A stretch of 20,359 nucleotides of DNA from Spirochaetaceae bacterium (GTDB lineage: Bacteria > Spirochaetota > Spirochaetia > SZUA-6 > Bin103), in the NCBI GenBank assembly GCA_028818385.1, contig JAPPNY010000194.1, positions 24,055 through 44,413 on the forward strand. Direction: 5' to 3'. Below, one piece after another: positions 13,518-20,359 of the stretch (position 1 is its first letter; the number at the start of each line of letters is the position of its first letter). The position numbers and the translations under genes are program-made. The notes beneath the pieces were generated by a model. It was not told the DNA's origin, searched no databases, and saw only the letters and a program-made list of their open reading frames with translations.

Positions 13518-14951
13518 CTACTGGGGGATCGCGGCGGCTGCAGTTTCCAGCACCAGTTCCATGCCGCCGGGGCCGGGGAAGGAGACCCAGTCTTGGTAGA
13601 GATTGTTCCCGTATAGGTCGCGGGGCAGGAGGTACGCGAGGGTGCCGTTGGTGACGACGGAGATGAGGAGGGGGCGGCCGGGGAACCGGGATCTTAACTC
13701 GCTTTGAAGTAACGAATAGGGCTCAGCAGGTACAGAGAGGAGGAAGGCGTCGCCGAGCTGCCAGAGGTGGAGGTCGAAGGGGATCGTGCCGCCATCGGGT
13801 AGGGTCGGGCCGCGGAGGTGGCGGCGGCGGGCGCGCTCGCGGAGGGCCGTGGCGTTGCGGATGGCGATGGGGTCGGCGGAGGCTTGCGCGGCTTCGAGGT
13901 CGCGGGTGGCCTCGTCGTGGGCGGCCTTGAGGGCGTCCGGTGATTCGTGAGGCTTGATCGGCAGATCGATGCGCAGGGTGCGGCTGCGTAGCGCGAATGA
14001 CCGGTCGTCGGCGGGCAGATCGAGCTTGGTTCGCTTCCAGGCGCCGAGTGTGGCGCCGGAAATGATGGGGCCGTCGTATTTGAGCTGCGTGCCCGCGGGC
14101 AGCAGGGACTCGACGGCGGCGGCGGCGGCGAAGCCGAGGCGGCGGCCGTTGGAGTCGGCCACCGACGTGTCGCCCACGAATCCCTCGCGGGGGCCGGTGT
14201 CGCCGCAGGGGCTGAGCAGGAACAGGCAGGGGGCGCCGAAGGCGTCCTCCATCACTTCCCGCATGGCGCCTATGTAGTCCGGGGAGAGCAGCCGGTTGGC
14301 AGGCCCGAGCGTAGTCGGGTGGCAGCCGTAGTTGACCAGCGTGGCCAGCACGCTGCCGTCGTCGCCGCTGACGCGGGCGACCAGAACCGTGTCGTCGGCT
14401 TCGCCGTCGGGGTTGAAGCCGGTGACGAACTGCTGCGAGTCCTCGTCCCACGCATCGCGGTTCTGGGCGAGGTCGCAGGTGCCGGAGCCGAAGGTGAGCC
14501 ATGCGGGTACGAGGTTCGCGATGGCCTCCGCGCCGGCCTCCGCGCAACGGGCGATCAGTCGCTCGAAGTAGGGGCGGATCTTGTCGCCGCCGGGGTGGTC
14601 GCGCATGGAGCTCGACAGGTTTGCGCCCGCGTGGGTGTGGGAGAAGGCGATGAGCAGACGGCCCTCGTCGAGTCCGAGCGGCTCGCGCACCCCGTCCAGG
14701 AACTCGGCCATCTCTTCCTTCTCCAGCCAGCCGATGTCGACGGCAAGCAGGAGCATCGGGCTGCCGTCGCTTTCCAGCTCGGCCAGGGCCAGAGCGGTGG
14801 CGGTGAAGGGCCGGTGGACGCCTTCGGCGGTCTCGTGCAGGGCGGCGCCGAAGGAGCGGCTCTGGATTCCGACCGGCGGCGTCACGTCCCGGCGGGCGAC
14901 GCCGGCGCGGCAGCGGGCGGAGGGCGGATGGTACGGATGCAGTGAGCTCAT
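13518..14951 (-). CDS. Neutral/alkaline ceramidase-like hydrolase (N-terminal domain type)
   Basis: 477 aa. It matches the N-terminal catalytic domain of neutral/alkaline non-lysosomal ceramidases, which hydrolyse N-acyl sphingosines using a zinc ion. Seen here: RAGVARRDVTPPVG at the start, FSHTHAGAN (His105, His107), NYGCHPTTLGP (His211), SPDYIGAMRE, LFLLSPCGDTGPREGFVGD, and a late VVTNGTLAYLLPRDLYG that resembles the GYxxT-type end of the domain. It is shorter than classical ceramidases (about 650-750 aa) and has no C-terminal immunoglobulin-like part and no signal peptide, so it is probably cytoplasmic with another amide substrate. ATG 14951 is the first codon of the homologous region. An extended -10-like TGTTAGATT is about 14 nt upstream. 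It is divergent from the ATPase gene, 39 bp away. The reading frame also stays open upstream, but that part is antisense to the ATPase. Confidence 0.85.
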   Translation of the reverse strand: MSSLHPYHPPSARCRAGVARRDVTPPVGIQSRSFGAALHETAEGVHRPFTATALALAELESDGSPMLLLAVDIGWLEKEEMAEFLDGVREPLGLDEGRLLIAFSHTHAGANLSSSMRDHPGGDKIRPYFERLIARCAEAGAEAIANLVPAWLTFGSGTCDLAQNRDAWDEDSQQFVTGFNPDGEADDTVLVARVSGDDGSVLATLVNYGCHPTTLGPANRLLSPDYIGAMREVMEDAFGAPCLFLLSPCGDTGPREGFVGDTSVADSNGRRLGFAAAAAVESLLPAGTQLKYDGPIISGATLGAWKRTKLDLPADDRSFALRSRTLRIDLPIKPHESPDALKAAHDEATRDLEAAQASADPIAIRNATALRERARRRHLRGPTLPDGGTIPFDLHLWQLGDAFLLSVPAEPYSLLQSELRSRFPGRPLLISVVTNGTLAYLLPRDLYGNNLYQDWVSFPGPGGMELVLETAAAAIPQ

Positions 14952-14990
14952 GACTGGCGCGCAATCTAACACTTTGAGACGATAGCCACG

Positions 14991-16580
14991 GTGCGCACGT
15001 TCAACACGGAAGGTCCGGTGGTGAGCGAGGACCACTACTGTATCCCGCCACTGGAACGAATCGATCTCGACACCGTGCTCGGCTTGGTCCGCGACAAGAA
15101 GTACTTCGTGCTGCACGCGCCGCGCCAGACCGGAAAGACCTCGGCGTTGCTGGCGCTGCGCGACCTGCTGAACGGCGGCGCCGCCGGGGACTACCGCTGC
15201 GTGTACGCGAACGTCGAGGCTGGTCAGGCGATGCGCGAGAACGTGGCGGAGGGACTGCGCACGGTGCTCGCCCAGTTGGCGTTTCGGGCCAGCGTGACGC
15301 TGCACGACGAGACCCTGGAGAACCTCTGGCCGGCCCTGCTGGAGCGCGTCGGGCCGGGGCAGGCGCTGCACCAAGCGCTGTCGCGCTGGAGCATGACGGA
15401 CGCGCGCCCGCTGGTGCTGCTGATCGACGAGATCGACGCGCTGGTCGGCGATACCTTGCTGTCGGTGCTGCGCCAGCTTCGCACCGGCTACGACCAGCGT
15501 CCGGCGGCCTTCCCGCACAGCATCGTCCTGTGCGGAGTGCGCGACGTGCGCGACTACCGCATCCACTCGTCCGCCGAGGACCGACTGGTGCTCGGCGGCA
15601 GCGCCTTCAACATCAAGTCCGAGTCGCTGCGGCTCGGCGACTTCTCCGTGCAGGAGATACGGACGCTGCTGGCGCAGCACACCGTGGAGACCGGGCAGGC
15701 GTTCACGGAGGAGGCGCTGGCACTGATCGGCGCGCGGACCGCCGGCCAGCCATGGCTGGTGAACGCGCTGTGCTACGACGCGTGCTTCCGCCACGAGCCC
15801 GGACGCGACCGCGCCCGACCTATTACCCCGGATGCCGTCCTGGAGGCGCAGGAGCGTCTGATCCTGCGCCGCGACACGCATATCGACGACCTGGCCAACA
15901 AGCTGCGCGAGGAGCGCGTGCGGCGCGTGGTGGAGCCGATCCTGACCGGCGCCGACGAGCAGGCGTGGACCACCGAGGACGTCGCCTACGTCTGCGACTT
16001 GGGACTGGTGGCGCAGGAGGCGGACGGCACGCCGCACATCGCCAACCCGATCTACGCCGAGGTGGTGCCGCGGCATCTGAGCTACGCGGTGCAGGCGGGG
16101 CTGCCGCAGCGGATGGCGTGGTACGTGGACGCTGACGGCGGGCTGGACGTAGCGGGGCTGATCGCGGCCTTCCAGGCGTTCTTCCGCGAACACTCCGAGC
16201 ACTGGGTGCAGCGCTTCGAGCAGTACCACGAGGCGGGGCCGCAGTTGCTGCTGCAGGCGCACCTGCAGCGCATCGTCAATGGCGGCGGGCGGATCGAACG
16301 TGAGTACGCGTTGGGGCGCGGGCGTACGGACCTGCTGATCGTCTGGCCGCAGGGTGGGCGGGAGCGCCGTTTCGTCGTCGAGTGCAAGGTGCTGCGGCAG
16401 GGCTTGGAGCGGACCGTCGCCGACGGCTTGGCGCAAACCCGGGGCTACGCGGACCGCTGCGGGGCGGAAGCGGGCCACCTGATCGTGTTCGACCGCACAC
16501 GGGAACGACCTTGGTCGGAAAAGATCTTCCGCCGCGCGCCGTCGGGAAATGGCGTACCGGTCACCATCTGGGGGATGTGA
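14991..16580 (+). CDS. AAA ATPase fused to PD-(D/E)XK nuclease-like domain
   Basis: 529 aa. The N-terminus (residues 1-300) is an AAA/STAND-like ATPase: Walker A APRQTGKTS (Lys49), Walker B VLLIDEIDAL (Asp146, Glu147) and arginine-containing SIVLCGVRDVRDYR. A winged-helix-like middle follows (about 300-400). Residues about 430-500 carry a nuclease fold, REYALGRGRTDLLIVW (Asp447) and FVVECKVLR (Glu464, Lys466), then the helix QTRGYADRCG. Families with this layout (AAA plus DUF1703/PD-(D/E)XK-9-type tail) are common in bacteria and largely uncharacterised. Proposed roles include defence or mobile-element maintenance. GTG 14991 gives the MRTFNTEGPV start typical of such proteins; no clear ribosome binding site is seen. 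All catalytic residues are present. Confidence 0.88.
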   Translation: MRTFNTEGPVVSEDHYCIPPLERIDLDTVLGLVRDKKYFVLHAPRQTGKTSALLALRDLLNGGAAGDYRCVYANVEAGQAMRENVAEGLRTVLAQLAFRASVTLHDETLENLWPALLERVGPGQALHQALSRWSMTDARPLVLLIDEIDALVGDTLLSVLRQLRTGYDQRPAAFPHSIVLCGVRDVRDYRIHSSAEDRLVLGGSAFNIKSESLRLGDFSVQEIRTLLAQHTVETGQAFTEEALALIGARTAGQPWLVNALCYDACFRHEPGRDRARPITPDAVLEAQERLILRRDTHIDDLANKLREERVRRVVEPILTGADEQAWTTEDVAYVCDLGLVAQEADGTPHIANPIYAEVVPRHLSYAVQAGLPQRMAWYVDADGGLDVAGLIAAFQAFFREHSEHWVQRFEQYHEAGPQLLLQAHLQRIVNGGGRIEREYALGRGRTDLLIVWPQGGRERRFVVECKVLRQGLERTVADGLAQTRGYADRCGAEAGHLIVFDRTRERPWSEKIFRRAPSGNGVPVTIWGM

Positions 16581-16699
16581 AGCCGAGCCCCTGGAGATGC
16601 TCCGCGAACCGGTGACCCGATACCGGAGCCGCAGAGAGGATTCCTTGCCGTAGCACGAGGACCGCTCGTGGCACCACGATGTCCTCGATGGTTCGCAAA

Positions 16700-16728
16700 T
16701 TGTCAGTTGACAGGCGACATCATAGAAT
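16700..16728 (+). promoter_or_regulatory. higBA promoter with overlapping operator
   Basis: TTGTCA (16700-16705), a 17-nt spacer, then TAGAAT (16723-16728): each hexamer differs from the sigma-70 consensus at one base. Position +1 would fall about at 16735, the GTG of higB, so the transcript may be leaderless. TGTCA-GT-TGACA (16701-16712) is a palindrome overlapping the -35, the usual place for a HigA autorepression site. Confidence 0.65.
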
Positions 16729-16734
16729 CGGCTG

Positions 16735-17013
16735 GTGATCGCATCGTTCCGCCACCGGGGGCTGAAGGCGCTCTACGAGGGCAGGACAGCGCGGCGAGTC
16801 GCGCCGGAGCACTTCGATAGGCTGTGGGACATCCTGGCGGCGCTCGACCACAGCTCGGGGCCGCAGGGCATGAACCTGCCAGGGTTCCGGCTGCACGCGC
16901 TCAAGGGACGGCTCAAAGGGCACTACGCGGTTTCGGTGTCCGCCAACTGGCGCGTGACGTTTCGGTTCGAGGACGGCGCGCCGGTCGATGTGGACTACGT
17001 TGACTATCACTGA
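16735..17013 (+). CDS. higB: HigB-type toxin (RelE/ParE superfamily)
   Basis: 92 aa. Toxin of a type II toxin-antitoxin pair, a ribosome-dependent mRNA endonuclease in characterised HigB proteins. Family features are visible: FRHRGLKALYEG at the start, the mid helix DRLWDILAALDHS, NLPGFRLHALKGRLKGHYAVSVSANWRVTFRFEDG (the strand core with the conserved Arg/Lys and Trp-Arg), and the VDYVDYH end. GTG 16735 is the only start that keeps the first strand, and no ribosome binding site precedes it. The toxin-first gene order is the hallmark of higBA. The antitoxin gene follows 14 nt downstream. Confidence 0.93.
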   Translation: MIASFRHRGLKALYEGRTARRVAPEHFDRLWDILAALDHSSGPQGMNLPGFRLHALKGRLKGHYAVSVSANWRVTFRFEDGAPVDVDYVDYH

Positions 17014-17027
17014 GGAGGAAACGAACC

Positions 17028-17315
17028 ATGGCCATGCACAATCCGCCGCATCCCGGCGGCATCGTGAGGCGGCAGTGCCTCGAACCTCTGGGGTTGACGG
17101 TGACCCGGGCCGCCCAGGGGCTGGGGGTCACCAGGCAGGCGCTGTCCGAGTTGTTGAACGAACGGACGGGGATCTCGGTCGAGATGGCGATCCGGCTATC
17201 GAAAGCCTTCGGCTCGACGCCGGAGGCGTGGCTGGGGATGCAGATGGCCTACGATCTGTGGCAGGCGCGCGGGCGGGCCGCGGAGATTGCCGTGAAACGC
17301 TTCGTGGCGGCCTGA
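17028..17315 (+). CDS. higA: HigA-type antitoxin, HTH regulator
   Basis: 95 aa. MAMHNPPHPGGIVRRQCLEPLGLTVTRAAQ opens as in most HigA antitoxins (HPGxxLRxxxLxPLGLS). The Xre-type helix-turn-helix is residues about 24-62 (TRAAQGLGVTRQALSELLNER) and the typical VEMAIRLSKAFGSTPEAWLGMQMAYDLW follows. It neutralises HigB and should repress the pair by binding the palindrome at 16701-16712. GAGGAGG (17013-17019) gives a strong ribosome binding site, much better than that of the toxin, consistent with antitoxin excess. Confidence 0.95.
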   Translation: MAMHNPPHPGGIVRRQCLEPLGLTVTRAAQGLGVTRQALSELLNERTGISVEMAIRLSKAFGSTPEAWLGMQMAYDLWQARGRAAEIAVKRFVAA

Positions 17316-17376
17316 TCGGATGCCCGTCCAGCACCACGCGCGTGCCACCCGCGCCGTCGGAACGGTACGATGGCGC

Positions 17377-18201
17377 ATGCGCTGGGCGGCGGCGGAACCG
17401 GACGTGGGGAGCGTGCTGGCGGAGCATCCCGATCCGCTGGCGTCGCTGGCGCGGGCGGAGGTCCCGGCGATCGTCCTGCGCGGGGCGTATCCGGCCGAGC
17501 ACTGCGCCGCGCTGATCGACCGCTTCGTGGCGCGCGGGCTGATGGACTCGAGCCTGCTGAACGCCGACAGCGTGCAGCCGCGCCGGGTGGACATCGGCAC
17601 CAGCCTGAGCAACCGCGCGGCCGACAGGGAGGGGTTCCTGGCCCACGCAGAGCAGACCCGGGAGCTTTTCGCAACCCTGTTCGCGGGCCATCCGGACCCG
17701 GTGCAACTGGTCTACGACCGGCTGGCGGGGCTGGCGTCGGGCAAGCGGGTCACGACCGCGTACGAGCCCGGCGGGCGCGCGTACGGGCCGGCGATCTTCC
17801 GCATCCACTACGCCGGGCACCGCTACCAGCCACACGTCGACCACGTCGGCAAGCACGAGCGGCGGCTGGATTACGCCGTCAGCCGCTTCGCGCATCAGTT
17901 CGCGGGCGTGCTGTGCCTGCAGAACAGCCGCTCCGGGGGTCGGGTCGCGCAGTCGATCCTGCACCGCTGCCTGTGGACGCCGGAGCTGGAGCCGTGCCTG
18001 CAGGCCGACGCCTTCGCCGATTACGCCGCGGCCAACGCCGTCGAGCACTACCAGGTGGACCTGCAGCCGGGCGACCTCTACTTCTTCAACACCCGCCTGG
18101 TGCACGAGGTGCCGGCGCTGGAGGGCTCCTCGCCGCGGGTCGTCCTGGCGGTGTTCATCGGCTACTCGGAGGATGATCCGGAGGTGTTCGTCTGGTCGTG
18201 A
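17377..18201 (+). CDS. 2-oxoglutarate/Fe(II)-dependent oxygenase
   Basis: 274 aa. It has the double-stranded beta-helix metal site YQPHVDHVG (His153-x-Asp155) and a distal NTRLVHEVPALEGSSPRVVLAVF (His243, with Arg254 for the 2-oxoglutarate carboxylate). PGDLYFFN is the strand before the distal His, as in hydroxylases of this superfamily. The substrate cannot be told. It is cytoplasmic, with no signal peptide. ATG 17377 is preferred over the earlier frame start at 17320: homology begins after it, and TACGAT (17366-17371) places a transcription start at the ATG, suggesting a leaderless message. It follows higA by about 60 nt with its own promoter-like element. Confidence 0.82.
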   Translation: MRWAAAEPDVGSVLAEHPDPLASLARAEVPAIVLRGAYPAEHCAALIDRFVARGLMDSSLLNADSVQPRRVDIGTSLSNRAADREGFLAHAEQTRELFATLFAGHPDPVQLVYDRLAGLASGKRVTTAYEPGGRAYGPAIFRIHYAGHRYQPHVDHVGKHERRLDYAVSRFAHQFAGVLCLQNSRSGGRVAQSILHRCLWTPELEPCLQADAFADYAAANAVEHYQVDLQPGDLYFFNTRLVHEVPALEGSSPRVVLAVFIGYSEDDPEVFVWS

Positions 18202-18213
18202 GTGTGTCCGTCC

Positions 18214-18242
18214 TTGGCATCCCGACCCGGGAGCCGTAGACT
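18214..18242 (+). promoter_or_regulatory. Sigma-70-type promoter of the binding-protein gene
   Basis: TTGGCA (18214-18219), a 17-nt spacer, TAGACT (18237-18242). Transcription would start near 18249, leaving a leader of about 50 nt. Confidence 0.65.
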
Positions 18243-18257
18243 CCGGGCCATTCCATC

Positions 18258-18277
18258 GAACCGGCTCAGACCGGTTC
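18258..18277 (+). promoter_or_regulatory. 7-bp inverted repeat in the 5' leader
   Basis: GAACCGG-ctcaga-CCGGTTC lies between the promoter and the AAGGAGG ribosome binding site (18285-18291). It could be an operator just past +1 or an mRNA stem-loop. Confidence 0.5.
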
Positions 18278-18300
18278 AACCGACAAGGAGGAACGTACCT

Positions 18301-20256
18301 ATGCGGATGAGAATCGACCTGCCGCGCCGCGTCGCACCGATCGCGGTGGCCGTGGCGCTGCTGATCGTGCCGTCGCTGGCGACGGCGCAGATGATGGACA
18401 CCAACTCCGAGGTGCACCAGCTCGACGAGTGGCAGGGCATGCACGGGGCGATCAGCTCGTTCAGCGAGGCGCCCATGCTGGCCAGCATGGTGGCGGCCGG
18501 CGACCTGCCGCCGCTGGCAGACCGGCTGCCGAGCAACCCGCTGGTGGTCGAGCCCGTGGACGAGATCGGCCAGTACGGCGGCGTGCTGCACGAGCTGCGC
18601 CCGGAAGGCACCATCATCAACGGCGACCACTGGGTGTGGGAGTACGCCACCGCGTACTCGCCGGACATGAGCTCGATCTTCCCGAATGCCCTGGCGGGCT
18701 GGGAGTGGAGCGCGGACGGCATGACCATCACCCTGCACCTGCGTGAAGGGATGAAGTGGAGCGACGGCAAGCCGTTCGTCGCCGACGACTTCCTGTTCTA
18801 CTGGAACGAAATCGGCCTCAACGAGGAGCTGTTCCCGACGCCGCCGTCGCAGATGCGGTTCGGCGGCAACGCGGGGACGATGACCAAGGTCAGTGACACC
18901 GCGGTGCAGATCTCCTGGGACGTGCAGGCCGGCATGTTCGTGGAGTTCATGGCGCGCTGGCGGCCGGCCAACTACGCGCACTCGGAATTCCTGAAGCAGT
19001 TCCACCCGGGTCACACCGCGATGGACAAGGTCGAGGCGGCGGTGAAGGAGAACGGCTTCGAGACCTGGACCGACCACTTCAAGGAGATCTACAACCCGCA
19101 GCACAGCCCCAAGACGCCGGTGATCGGCCCCTGGAAGCTCGAGAACGAGAAGACCGACCAGGTGCTGGTGATGAACCGCAACCCCTACTACTGGAAGATC
19201 GACACGGCCGGCAACCAGCTTCCCTACATCGACGCCATCCACTCGCAGGGCGTTCCGCCGGGTGAGGCCGAGCTGCTGAAGATCCTGGCCGGCGAGTCCG
19301 ACCTGCAAGCGCCCGGTCCGTGGGGCGGCATCGCCAATCTGCAGGTGGTCAACGAGAACGCCGACAGCGCCGGCTACCGCCGCATCCAGTACTGGTGGCC
19401 GGGGGGCGAGCAGGGCCTGATCATTTTCAACTTCGCCCACCAGGACGAGGTGCTCCGGGACCTGCAGAGCGACAAGCGGTTCCGCATCGCGCTGTCACAC
19501 GCCATCGACCGCGACGAGATCAACCAGACGTTCTACAAGGGGCTGGGCGTTCCGTCGCAGCCGACCGTGGAGGCCGGCCCGCCGTACTACGGCGAGAACC
19601 TGTTCAAGATCTACCTGGAGCACGACCTGGACCAGGCGAACGCCATCCTGGACGAGCTGGGTCTGGACGAGCGGGACGGCGACGGCTACCGCCTGCGCTC
19701 CGACGGCGAGCGCCTGCGCATGCAGATCTACGCGATGCCGTCCGGCCTTACCGCCGAGATCGCGGACCTGTACACCGGCTACTGGGGTGATATCGGTATC
19801 GAGACCGTCGCCCGCGCCGGGAGCTGGGACGCGTTCGGCGGCATCTACAACACCAACGACTTCGACCTGATCATGTTCCCGTTCGGGCTGGCCGGCCGGC
19901 CGATGAACCCGCTGGTCCGGGGTGAGGTCGTACCGGTCGGCACTTGGTTCACGCCTGGCAGGGAGTGGGCCGCGTGGCTGAACTCCGGCGGCGAGGAGGG
20001 CATGGAGCCCCCGGATGAGCTGAAGCAGATCGCGGCGCTGCGCGAGCGCGCGATCTCCATCTCGGACAATGAGGAACGAATCGCCATCACCATGGAGATC
20101 TTCTCGCTGTTGGAGGAAGGGCTGTACATGATCGGCGCGGTGCGCCCTCCGAGGCAGGACTACTACGGAATCGCCAGCCTCAAGCTGGGGAACGTCCCCG
20201 ATCCGATCATCGCCGAGCACATCCACGAGGTGCCGGCGCAGTTCTACTTCAAGTAG
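18301..20256 (+). CDS. ABC transporter substrate-binding protein, peptide/SBP_bac_5 family
   Basis: 651 aa. An extracytoplasmic solute receptor that delivers oligopeptides or similar ligands to an ABC permease. Signal peptide residues 1-29 (PIAVAVALLIVPSLATA), no lipobox Cys, so a soluble periplasmic form is expected. Family features: QYGGVLHELRPEG, then ALAGWEWSADGMTITLHLREGMKWSDGKPFVADDFLFYWNE split over about residues 137-180, YWKIDTAGNQLPYID, FRIALSHAIDRDEINQTFYKGLG and the late ADLYTGYWGDIGIE. It is about 100 residues longer than DppA/OppA, as in many environmental paralogues. AAGGAGG 9 nt before ATG 18301 fixes the start. The permease and ATPase genes would lie right of the window. The stop is 20254-20256. 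Confidence 0.95.
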   Translation: MRMRIDLPRRVAPIAVAVALLIVPSLATAQMMDTNSEVHQLDEWQGMHGAISSFSEAPMLASMVAAGDLPPLADRLPSNPLVVEPVDEIGQYGGVLHELRPEGTIINGDHWVWEYATAYSPDMSSIFPNALAGWEWSADGMTITLHLREGMKWSDGKPFVADDFLFYWNEIGLNEELFPTPPSQMRFGGNAGTMTKVSDTAVQISWDVQAGMFVEFMARWRPANYAHSEFLKQFHPGHTAMDKVEAAVKENGFETWTDHFKEIYNPQHSPKTPVIGPWKLENEKTDQVLVMNRNPYYWKIDTAGNQLPYIDAIHSQGVPPGEAELLKILAGESDLQAPGPWGGIANLQVVNENADSAGYRRIQYWWPGGEQGLIIFNFAHQDEVLRDLQSDKRFRIALSHAIDRDEINQTFYKGLGVPSQPTVEAGPPYYGENLFKIYLEHDLDQANAILDELGLDERDGDGYRLRSDGERLRMQIYAMPSGLTAEIADLYTGYWGDIGIETVARAGSWDAFGGIYNTNDFDLIMFPFGLAGRPMNPLVRGEVVPVGTWFTPGREWAAWLNSGGEEGMEPPDELKQIAALRERAISISDNEERIAITMEIFSLLEEGLYMIGAVRPPRQDYYGIASLKLGNVPDPIIAEHIHEVPAQFYFK

Positions 20257-20359
20257 CCCCGAGGTTGGGGGGGGCCCCCCGGCCCCCCCCCCCCCCCCCC
20301 CCCCCCCCCAAACAGGGGGGCCCCCGGTGAGCCCGGGGGGGCCGCGGGGGAGGGGGCCG
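20257..20359. other. Low-complexity G/C tail, probable assembly artefact
   Basis: After the last stop the sequence dissolves into homopolymers, including 27 consecutive C (20283-20309) and several G runs. No gene or clean hairpin can be read. It looks like a poorly resolved contig end. Confidence 0.7.

Noticed and set aside
14952..16478. Upstream extension of the ceramidase-like frame by about 500 codons
   Set aside because: It is antisense to the AAA ATPase gene, which has full motifs. The homologous ceramidase region begins right after ATG 14951.
17128..19440. 770-codon minus-strand frame
   Set aside because: Antisense to HigA, the oxygenase and the binding protein, all with clear family motifs and promoters; composition is typical of high-G+C shadow frames.
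20257..20359. Poly-C/poly-G tract as a biological element
   Set aside because: A 27-C run with mixed G runs at the very end of the contig is best explained by poor base calling or assembly.

Overview
This is a high-G+C bacterial window (roughly two thirds G+C by eye). It opens inside a long CRISPR array and ends in a poly-C tract that looks like a failing contig end. The organism cannot be named from the sequence. The mix of a type I-E-like array, a large periplasmic peptide-binding protein, a neutral-ceramidase-like enzyme and an AAA ATPase-nuclease fits a free-living or host-associated environmental bacterium, perhaps a metagenome-assembled genome. That is inference only.

Layout. 1-2044: 34 identical 28-nt repeats and 33 spacers, with no cas genes in view. 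2086-3546: an ISKra4/ISMich2-type insertion sequence with 23-bp inverted ends and a TTACGGGGG target duplication. It sits in a C/G hairpin just past the array, and its transposase frame is broken twice. 3624-7515: an accessory patchwork with a secreted pentapeptide-repeat protein, a secreted Sel1-like protein, a wrecked tyrosine recombinase, an unknown gene bracketed by 36-bp direct repeats, a small zinc ribbon, and a ParA/ribbon-helix-helix partition pair with an 11-bp inverted repeat over the parA start. 7796-10397: a secreted trypsin-like protease carrying a VHL-beta-like domain, overlapped by an FkbM-type methyltransferase with a 1-nt frame break. 10447-11957: a tightly packed minus-strand cluster of unknown genes, possibly phage-derived.

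12207-12231 holds a lone sequence whose first 20 bases equal the CRISPR repeat of this window. It lies about 10 kb from the array, next to a lower-G+C CoiA-like nuclease gene (12249-13127). From 13518 on the content looks more chromosomal: a ceramidase-like enzyme, divergent from an AAA ATPase-PD-(D/E)XK protein, then a HigB/HigA toxin-antitoxin pair with a good promoter, a 2-oxoglutarate/Fe(II) oxygenase, and an extracytoplasmic peptide-binding protein behind a clear sigma-70-type promoter.

How it fits together. The partition pair, recombinase remnant, IS, toxin-antitoxin pair and CoiA-like nuclease say that the 2-13 kb part was built by repeated mobile-element traffic. The best candidates for something new are the solitary CRISPR-repeat mimic (possible RNA anti-CRISPR or relic), the bacterial trypsin-VHL fusion that keeps the hydroxyproline-pocket residues, and the two direct-repeat families that bracket single genes beside a dead integrase.
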